Source of the DNA: Ascaphus truei
Lineage: Eukaryota > Chordata > Amphibia > Anura > Ascaphidae
Assembly: GCA_036426205.1 (NCBI GenBank)
Contig: CM071579.1
Span: forward strand, 14,868,029-14,932,028
Reading direction: 5' to 3'
DNA: 64,000 nucleotides
In this document: piece after piece, positions 57,071 to 64,000 of the stretch
Position numbering within the stretch: the stretch's first letter is position 1
How the letters are laid out: each line of letters opens with the position of its first letter
The notes under the pieces: model-generated
Told to the model about the DNA's origin: nothing
Seen by the model: the letters and a program-made list of their open reading frames with translations, nothing else
Database searches by the model: none
Program-made: the position numbers and the translations under genes

Positions 57071-57873
57071 GGGGCCTATGCTATAAGCGTTCATAAAAAT
57101 AATCGCTGGGCCATTTAAATCACCACTTTTTTAGCGTTGCTTTTACGATATTTAGAAATCCTCAATTACCTGTGATAGCAAATATCCCAAAACGGGCAAG
57201 TAGCCGGCGGTGTGATGATCGCCTCTCTGAAAAAGGCATTACCCGGCGATTCCTTTCTGCTGCAGAGAGAGCCGCCTCTCCCTGCGCAAATCTCCCCCAA
57301 AATTAATGTTTTTTAAAATACATTTTATTACTAGTGTAGATGAGCAGGGGGTTTCTGGAGCAGAACCGGGTTGATTTGAGGTCCGGGGACCCCCTGCTTC
57401 CCGAGATATATGCTCCATTATGGGGTGCCGGTATCTCCTATGCATTTAAATGTCTCGCGTCACGCGACCGTGGCAATACAATGCATAGGAGATACTGGCA
57501 CCCCTTTACGGGGCCTGTATCTCGGGAAGAAGGTAGGTCCACGGACTGTAAATCAATGCGGCTCTGCTCCGGAGACTCCCTGCTCATCTCCACTAGTATT
57601 AGAATTTATATTAAAATCTTGTGATCGCTGGCGAGATATGCGCAGGGAGAGGCGGCTCTCTCTGTGCAGCTCTCTCTGCAGCTGAAAAAAATCGCCGGTC
57701 GAGCCCTTTTGAGAGAGGCGATCATCACATCGCCGGCTACTCGCCCATTTTGGGAATTTTGCTATCACAGGTAATCGAGGCTTCTGAATACCGTGATAGC
57801 AACGCTCAAAAAACTGGCGGCGTAAATGGCCCGGTGATTTTTGTTAATGAAGCATAAATTAAGCATAGGCCCC
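57071..57873. mobile_element. 803-bp GGGGCC foldback element, complete copy
   Basis: The termini are GGGGCCTATGC (57,071) and its complement GCATAGGCCCC (ending 57,873), flanked by TA. The two arms, each about 380 bp, are long diverged inverted copies, carrying in order GATAGCAAA, AGTAGCCGGCG, GAGAGCCGCCTCTCCCTG, GAGCAGGGGGT and GGGGACCCCCTGCTTCCC, around a CpG-bearing centre near 57,470. No coding frame. TA duplication suggests a Tc1/mariner-type mobiliser, not proven. Confidence 0.85.
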
Positions 57874-57963
57874 TAAGTGCCTGGGAGGTTAAGCTCTCCC
57901 CATATTCTAGTGCAGTCTGAATGTTGCCACGGTAATATCAGAAACTAGAAATTATTACTATAT

Positions 57964-57966
<3 letters not shown>

Positions 57967-58024
<58 letters not shown>
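57967..58024. repeat. (TA)n microsatellite
   Basis: About 29 TA dinucleotides with one TT interruption directly precede the next foldback element. Confidence 0.95.
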
Positions 58025-58025
<1 letters not shown>

Positions 58026-58258
58026 AAATGGAAATATTCCTGTATGCTTATTTGCATGTCTTAGGCAGGTCTGCAACCCCGCCTTTCACCATTATCACCC
58101 AGCACACAGCATTTCCACTGCAGCAAGGGATTCTGGGAAATGATATGCAAAATTTGCACACAGTGTCACCTTTTGCTTCAAAACCATGTTTAACATGGTT
58201 CCCTATAGGCTTAAGCTTGCTGCATGGTCACAGTTTTAAGCACAGCCAGGGTTAAGAT

Positions 58259-58340
58259 GCATAGCCAGAAAACACACCCACAGACAGCCGTTTTGACCTT
58301 AATGGGTCTCATCAGTGTGCGGTTGGTTAACTGGCTATGC
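58259..58340 (-). ncRNA. type I hammerhead ribozyme, one core base mutated
   Basis: Read on minus: distal stem I GCATAGCCAG (58,340-58,331) pairs perfectly with CTGGCTATGC (58,268-58,259). Proximal stem I CACA/TGTG lies next to the core. The core is CTGATGA (58,315-58,309), stem II GACC/GGTC with 6-base loop (58,308-58,295), then A-A-A-A (58,294-58,291) where G-A-A-A is required, C, a 4-base loop, and GTC (58,285-58,283) before the expected cleavage point. Stem III is the 2-bp AC/GT form seen in short retroelement hammerheads. The single fault, G12 to A at 58,294, follows a C, so it fits CpG decay. Without G12 it should be inactive. Confidence 0.75.
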
Positions 58341-58519
58341 AATGAAGCAATGAGGATGGGGTTGACCATACTTAGTTAAGTCATGGTGGTTAAAAAAGTG
58401 ACACTGTGTTCCCATTTGCATGTCATTTCCCAGAATCCCTTGCTGCAATGGAAGTGCTGTGTGCTGGGTGATGATTGTGAAAGGCGGGGTTGCAGACCTG
58501 TCTAAGACATGCAAATGAG

Positions 58520-60175
58520 TGTAACGGGTATTCCACCCCACCCAATCGCATATATAGTGTGGGTGCGGAGAACATGCAGTGTTACCAGGTGTGGTGCATA
58601 TACTTGCAGGCTCACAGGAGGCCTGAGCCTCCGCTAGTGAGAGCCTGGGGTGAATCCTCTGGAACGTTCTCGGTTTCAGCGCCTCCACCTATGTAGGATT
58701 CTATGGGAATGTAGAATGACCCTAACATAGGAACCCACCCAGAAACCACATACACCAGTATTATGTATAACAGGTTTACTGAATGAACAAAGAAAACTCT
58801 TACATCAGAACAACGGGTGTCCCTCTCTAGAGGCAACACTAACTGCGGCGTCACGCAGGACGCTTCCCCAACACAGGATGATCCCACCCCGTGTCCATAG
58901 GATCCCCACCCAATGTCCCGCACTCGTGAAGAGATAGGATGTGCGAGACTGCGCAGTCACTATTAAACTAAGGGCCCGTTGGTGCACTTGTTGATTTAAT
59001 AGTACCTGCCCGAGCACTCCGGTGCTCGGATCTCCAACTGCTTCGCAAAGGATCTGGCGACCGAAGAACACCGGAACCACCTCCAGGGCGATCCCACCCG
59101 GAGGACTGCAACAGCCTCAACGAAGAACTGCGCCCACTCGCTGCACGGTGGCGCAGCGTCCGCTGTGTCCCTATATGGTTCCTTCCGAACTACAGTGACA
59201 CGCGCTATACTATAGGCCGTCCCTACAGCACAGCAACCTGTAATGGCTTTGGGGAAAACTCCTAGGGCCTACAGGGTAGCCTATCTTATGCAGGGGTCCC
59301 TGACCCCCTGCACCCGCACTACCTCCTCCCGTACTACCCGAGTCCCCTCTGCCTCACTACTAACCAACTGGTCCCAGCGCCTGCAGCAACTAGCTGTGAC
59401 CTACTGGATGCTTGCAGCCAACGTGCTGCACAACACTGTGCCTGCCTGTCAGACCTCACAGCACTGACTGCTGTGACTCTGACAAGGCAGCACTACACTA
59501 AGGGCAGAGTCCCTAACTGGGGCCGTCCCTTACCAATTACCCACTAACCTGGTGGGGAGTTGGTGCCTACCTGGGAGAGGGGGGGACCTTTCGCGATGCA
59601 GGAGCTTCACTCGCTCCCGGCACCCTTCCTTCCCCTTCTGCTCCGCTGCTCCAACTGACTGCGTAGCTGCAAGCCCAAACAATGTATCTCCTTTCTCCCT
59701 CTAGAGATCCTTGGCCCTCATTGGCCACACTAAGGCACCTGGTGTGCTTGGCCCTAAGCCTCATGGAAGTTGTAGTCCCATGGAGGCTGCAATTACATTG
59801 GGGCCGCGTGCGCGCCTTCCCTGCACCTGCGCGAATCCCTAATGGCCGCCGCAACCTCTCCTGTACGGTCCCTGCCCTCACGCAACTGTTCCCTGACTCT
59901 GGGGTACCTTCTGCGCATGCGCGACTCTGTCGGGCCGCCGGGGGCTTACTGCGCATGCGCGAACTGGTGCAACATGGCGGCGCCCTCACCGCCTGGCTCC
60001 GGGAGCGCCGTGCGGCCTTGGCAACCGGCCGATCGCATCCCTGGCAACCCCCGAGCCGGGGCCTGACCACCCTCACCCCTGAGATCGCCGCGCGGGGCCG
60101 CCATTTGACTCGGCTGCACCCACGATCGGCAGCAAGGTGAGGGGGTTGCTGACAGGCTGGGGAGACCTGGCTACA
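58520..60175. mobile_element. solo LTR, 1656 bp, nested in the foldback arm
   Basis: The element starts TGTAACGGG, ends GGCTACA, and is flanked by TGAG at 58,516-58,519 and 60,176-60,179 (five bases, ATGAG, if the terminal A is counted as duplicated). Removing it rejoins the right arm of the foldback repeat base for base, which proves the boundaries. It shares its first eight bases with the LTR at 18,479. The 3' third is CpG-rich. No internal coding region. Orientation is uncertain: no AATAAA is seen. Confidence 0.88.
59765..59981. promoter_or_regulatory. cluster of ZNF143-, NRF1- and YY1-type sites in the LTR
   Basis: GGAAGTTGTAGTCCC (59,765-59,779; complement GGGACTACAACTTCC, ZNF143-like), GCGCATGCGC at 59,913-59,922 and 59,951-59,960 (NRF1-like) and AACATGGCGGC at 59,971-59,981 (YY1-like). 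This is a typical TATA-less, housekeeping-type promoter vocabulary. Function is inferred. Confidence 0.5.
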
Positions 60176-60204
60176 TGAGCATACAGGAATATTTCCATTT
60201 GCTA

Positions 60205-60920
60205 TATGCTTTACTGTGGAGGGTTTTTGTCACTTTTTTTACCCACCATAACTTAACTAAGTGGATGGAGGGACGGACGGACGGGCAAACGGACAGGCAA
60301 AAAAATCAGAGAGAAGATCCTAGTTAAGTGCTAACAGGTATCTTCAAAGCTCACTAACGCAGTGTTAAGTGCTTTTTTCAGCTGTAACGGGACCTTATGA
60401 TAACTATAATGGACTATAAGGTTGAAGATGTGAGTCCCAAGTGCTATATATATCCTCACAAGCACACCTTTATACAACATGTGCCTCGAAGCCTGAGCAC
60501 ACCTGAGATAGCTGGGATTTTTGCTACTATAACTAATTTAAATATACTTTGCATACCCATATTAGCATACTGTATATACCATGTATTGTATATTTCAGGG
60601 TCTGGTGGGAGCTAGTGACACCTTTAGGTAAGAGACTTAACTCCATGTTATTTAAATTTAACGCAAGGCAGTGCTAAAAAGGCGCTAAGCCTATGCTAAT
60701 CAGATCACTAACGACCGTAGTTTTTGCATATAACTAGCTTTGTGGATTTGGTGTTAAACTCAGGGAACATTACGTACGTTACTGATTTTGATAACAATAC
60801 ATTATTATGAGCCCTGACTTAATGGAGCTTTGTCAATCTGGGCTTACTGTACATACGTGAAACTCATATATGCTTCTGGGTGGATTACTTCTTTAAGTCT
60901 CGCAACGTACTGTATAGTAC
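60205..60920. other. unassigned sequence
   Basis: Only a short GGAC/GGAC-type repeat (about 60,268-60,298) stands out. Confidence 0.4.
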
Positions 60921-60924
60921 TTCT

Positions 60925-61035
60925 TAGATTGTAAGCTCTCTGGGGCAGGGGTTGCTCTTTCTATCTTGTAATGAAAATGTTCATGGGCTGCACTTAAATT
61001 GTAAAGTACTCATAAGAACTTCATTCAATAGATGC
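60925..61035 (+). mobile_element. SINE 3' fragment
   Basis: TTAGATTGTAAGCTCTCTGGGGCAGGG and AATTGTAAAGTACTCA match the 3' half of the SINE at 52,431-52,668. The tRNA-like part is missing. Confidence 0.6.
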
Positions 61036-61175
61036 TTAAAACATACAGGGTAATCCCGCTCCTGCTGCTACATATGTGGCACAGAGATTGTACTGTATGT
61101 AGCATTCAAAACTCAAGCACAGGTTATGCTAGAACATTGTTTACTTAAGCATGGTGTAGGAAAAAGAGACAGAGC

Positions 61176-61209
61176 AATAACATTTCAGGGCAGCAGCCCT
61201 TTTGTCAGA
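61176..61209 (-). other. hammerhead-like hairpin module 10
   Basis: On minus: CTGACAAAA GGGC TGCT GCCC TGAAATGTTATT. A perfect 4-bp stem with 4-base loop directly precedes TGAAA. Confidence 0.5.
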
Positions 61210-61321
61210 TCAGCCCCTGTGTTAAAGTTTTATAATCAAAGCCAACATTTCAATAGAGGAGCTGAGCGACTCACCGCCACATATTTGGTCGTTATGTTGC
61301 CACTTTAAGTTGCCATAGCCA

Positions 61322-63712
61322 AAATGTGGAGGCATCCTGGAGGAGGGGAGAGGCATCCTGGAGGAAGTGAGAGGCATCCTGGAAGAAGTGAGAGGCATCC
61401 TGGAGGAAGGGGAGAGGCATCCTGGAGGAGGTGAGAGGCATCCTGGAGGAGGGGCGAGGCATCCTGAGGAAGGGATAGGCATCCTGGAGGAAGGGAGAGG
61501 CATCCTGGAGAAAGGGGAGAGGCATCCTGGAGGAAGGGAACGAGGCATCCTGGAGGAAAAGCAAGGCATCCTGGAGGAAGGGACGAGGCATCCTGGAGGA
61601 AGGGACGAGGCATCCTGGAGGAAGGGAAGAGGCATCCTGGAGGAAGGGACAAGGCATCCTGGAAGAAGGGACGAGGCATCCTGGAGGAAGGGTCAGGCAT
61701 CCTGGAGGAGTGGCGAGGCATCCTGGAGGAGTGGCGAGGCATCCTGGAGGAGGGGCGAGGCATCCTGGAGGAAGGGACAAGGCATCCTGGAGAAAGGGGA
61801 GAGGTATCCTGGAGGAAGGGGAGAGGCATCCTGGAGGAAGGGAAGAGGCATCCTGGATGATGGACAGCTGCCTCCTGGAGGGAAGGGACAATGCATCCTT
61901 GGCGTGAGGCCCACATGGCTCCTTGACGGAATGCGGGACGGGCGCTCTGTAAGTAAGAGCAATTGCATCCTGCGAGGAAATGACCGAAGGCTCTTCCTGC
62001 GAAGCACGGGACCGAGGAATCCTGGAGGAAGTGCGTCCATGCACTCCTGTATGTTGGCCAGAGGCATCCTCGTATGAGGGGCGGAGGCGATCCTAGCTAT
62101 GTGGCGATCGCCTCCTGGAGGAAGGATTACGGCATTTCCTGGAGGCATAGACTGAGCGCATCCAGAAGGAGGTGCGAGGCATCCAGGGGAGGGGGCGCGG
62201 CTCTTGAGAGGTGAGCTCATGTATCCTGGAGGAGTTTAAGAGGCATCCTGGAGGTCGGTGAGAAGCAAATCCTGGAGTAATGAAACAGGCATCCTTTAAG
62301 GAGGCGAGAGGCTCCTGAAGAGGTTAGAAGCTCCGGAGGATGTTAGCATGGCATGCTAGCAGGAGGTGAAGATGCCTCCTGGAGGAGGTGAGCACATCTG
62401 GAGGATTTTTAGGGCATCCTTGCTGATAGGTAGAGGCATCCCGGAGGAAGGGAAAGGAAATCCTGGAGAGTGAGAGGCTTTCCTGTTGAGAAGGGACGAG
62501 GCATCCCTCGCAGAAGGGAGAGGGCAATCCTGGAAGGAAGGAGAGGCATCCTGAGGTCGGTGAGCATCTTCTTGTATGAGAGGCACTGAGGACATCTGGA
62601 GAAGGACGAGAAGAGAAGGACTGGGCGGCTCCATGGACTATGTAGTAGGCTCAATGAACTCCTGAGAAGGGACGACGTGCAATCCTGTGAAAGGAAAGGG
62701 ACGAGGCACTCCATGGAGATGGAACATCTGTAGGAGCATCCTCCGGACTAGGTGAAGAGCTCTGGAGGAAGGGAGAGGCCATCCTGGAGGAAGGGAAGAA
62801 GCATCCTGGAAGAGGAAATCGCGGGAAGGACAAGGCATCCTGAGGAAGGCACGCGATGAAGACGGCATCCTAGGATGTACAGTAGCTCAAGCCTCCTGGA
62901 GGACGAGCAAGGGCCACTGAGAGGATACCGAGGATCCTGGAAGCACGTGACAAATGGCATCCTGGAGGAAGGTCCAGCATCTGGAGGAGTGCAAGCATCC
63001 TGGAGGAGGGTCTGAGGCATCCTAGAGGGAGGGCGACTGTCATCCTGGAGCGGATGAAGGCATCCTGAGGATGATCGGAGGCATACGGAGGAAGGGCGAG
63101 GTGCATCCGGAGAGGGGGCGAGGCATCCCTGGAGAGGTGAAGGTATCCTGGAGTAGTATGAGCATCCCTGGAGTGGTGAGCAATGCATCCTGGAGTAAGG
63201 AAATAGTGCATCCTGTTAGGAGGCGAAGGCAGCATCCTGGAAGAGGTTAGAGCATCCTGGAGAGAGTTGAGTCATGCGGGGAGGTTAGAGGCATCCTGGA
63301 GGAGGTGAGAAGCATCCTGGAGGAGGTGAGAGGCATCCTGGAGGAGGGGAGAGGCATCCCGGAGGAAGGGAAAGGAATCCTGGAGGAGGTGAGAGGCTTC
63401 CTGGAGGAAGGGACGAGGCATCCTAGCAGAAGGGAGAGGCATCCTGGAGGAAAGGAGAGGCATCCTGGAGGTGGTGAGAGGCTTCTTGGAGGAAGGGACG
63501 AGGCATCCTGGAGGAAGGGAGAGGCATCCTGGAGGAAAGGAGAGGCATCCTGGACTAGGTGAGAGGCATCCTGAAGAAGGTGAGAGGCATCCTGGAGGAA
63601 GGGACGAGGCATCCTGGAGGAAGGGACGAGGCATCCTGGTGGAAAGGAGAGGCATCCTGGACTAGGTGAGAGGCATTCTGGAGGAAGGGAGAGGCATCCT
63701 GGAGGAGGGGAA
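61322..63712. repeat. 21-bp minisatellite, about 2.4 kb
   Basis: The unit is AGGCATCCTGGAGGAAGGG plus two bases, with GGAGGAGGGG, GGAGGAGGTG and GACG variants. It is regular at 61,322-61,900 and 63,280-63,712, and broken by many single-base gaps between. Because 21 is a multiple of three, frames of over 200 codons stay open on both strands; these are not genes. Confidence 0.95.
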
Positions 63713-64000
63713 GACCAACCATTTATTCGACTCCTGGTACTTCATCCTCCTCCAGCCCCACCTCCCCCCACTTAATGCATCATTACCATGGCTCCCAAAA
63801 ATGCTCTGTCCAGAAGACATGGTAATACAGGATGCCAAAAAGAGGAATCAGCAATATATACAGGAAAACATACATATATAAAAGTCAAAGTAATAGTATT
63901 TGAACTGGAACCATACTGAGAAAAAATGTTAAAGAAATCAACATTGCACCAAAATTGAATTTACTATATATATGATACATGTCATATGTCACCAACTTCC
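63713..64000. other. unassigned AT-rich sequence
   Basis: No repeat or coding signal is identified. Confidence 0.4.

Larger units (their letters stand above)
58025..60202. mobile_element. foldback element with hammerhead-bearing loop, split by an LTR
   Basis: Left arm 58,025-58,190 begins AAATGGAAATATTCCTG and runs through TTTGCATGTCTTAGGCAGG and GATTCTGGGAAATGA. The right arm is its inverted copy at 58,375-58,519 and resumes at 60,176-60,202 (CATACAGGAATATTTCCATT). The gap is exactly the solo LTR. Arms look about 93 percent identical over about 100 bp. The 185-bp loop holds the ribozyme. Confidence 0.85.

Noticed and set aside
1641..61209. Calling all CTGANGAAG modules active hammerhead ribozymes
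   Set aside because: They have one extra base before stem II and no obvious stem I and III closure; kept as a separate motif.
61292..62077. Open frames of 203-250 codons on both strands near 61.3-62.1 kb
   Set aside because: They are reading frames of the 21-bp minisatellite, open because 21 is divisible by three, and they overlap on both strands.
1..64000. CRISPR arrays, operons, ribosome binding sites, bacterial terminators
   Set aside because: The sequence is vertebrate nuclear DNA with LINEs, SINEs and LTRs; tandem repeats lack unique spacers of even length.

Overview
The window looks like gene-poor, transposon-saturated intergenic DNA from a vertebrate nuclear genome, most probably a frog or toad. 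That placement is inferred from the repeat mix: an L1-type LINE, L2/CR1-like LINE ends, a Penelope-like remnant, a MIR/CORE-like tRNA-SINE, many foldback MITEs with TA target sites, hAT MITEs and long solo LTRs. I cannot name the species. I found no complete host gene, rRNA or tRNA gene. The only long convincing coding sequences are the two ORFs of one L1 element.

Layout. 0-9 kb: dispersed repeats, a Penelope-like remnant (3.9-4.2 kb), a SINE, a LINE 3' end, a MITE and a GC-rich repeat block (7.6-8.9 kb). 9.08-14.94 kb: a 2.70-kb composite unit in tandem (about 2.2 copies) that contains a TATA/hairpin module, a long inverted repeat, a 20-bp CA-rich satellite and an E-box minisatellite. 15-21 kb: a Tigger-like MITE, the fullest copy of an old repeat called R1 here, and a 1490-bp solo LTR with a 5-bp target duplication. 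21-26.5 kb: foldback repeats and a 94-bp perfect palindrome inside a 206-bp insertion with a 15-bp target duplication. 27-34 kb: hAT and TA-type MITEs, LTR-like and foldback elements, and the first copy of a structured 364-bp CpG-rich element. 35.87-42.90 kb: a full-length minus-strand L1 with 15-bp target duplications. 43-54 kb: three L2/CR1-type remnants, one carrying a 2A-like peptide, a second R1 copy, a SINE and an unidentified coding-like remnant. 55-60 kb: the second 364-bp element, a hAT MITE, an 803-bp foldback element, and a foldback element whose loop holds a nearly intact type I hammerhead ribozyme and whose right arm is split by a 1656-bp solo LTR. 61.3-63.7 kb: a 21-bp minisatellite.

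The most interesting thread is a small RNA-like module. At no fewer than ten positions in otherwise unrelated repeats the same architecture recurs: C-T-G-A-N-G-A-A-G, a short stem-loop, then C-G-A-A-A-C-G-Y-G-T-like sequence. In two families it lies about 30 bases downstream of a TATA box. At 58.3 kb a related sequence has full hammerhead architecture with a single core change that looks like CpG decay. The second notable item is the 364-bp CpG-rich element, whose two copies show a compensatory base pair in one hairpin and keep a 15-bp terminal hairpin with AATAAA in its loop.

Sequence quality is uneven. In the second tandem unit (11.8-14.4 kb) and the middle of the 21-bp minisatellite (61.9-63.25 kb) copies differ mostly by single-base insertions and deletions, as in unpolished long-read consensus.
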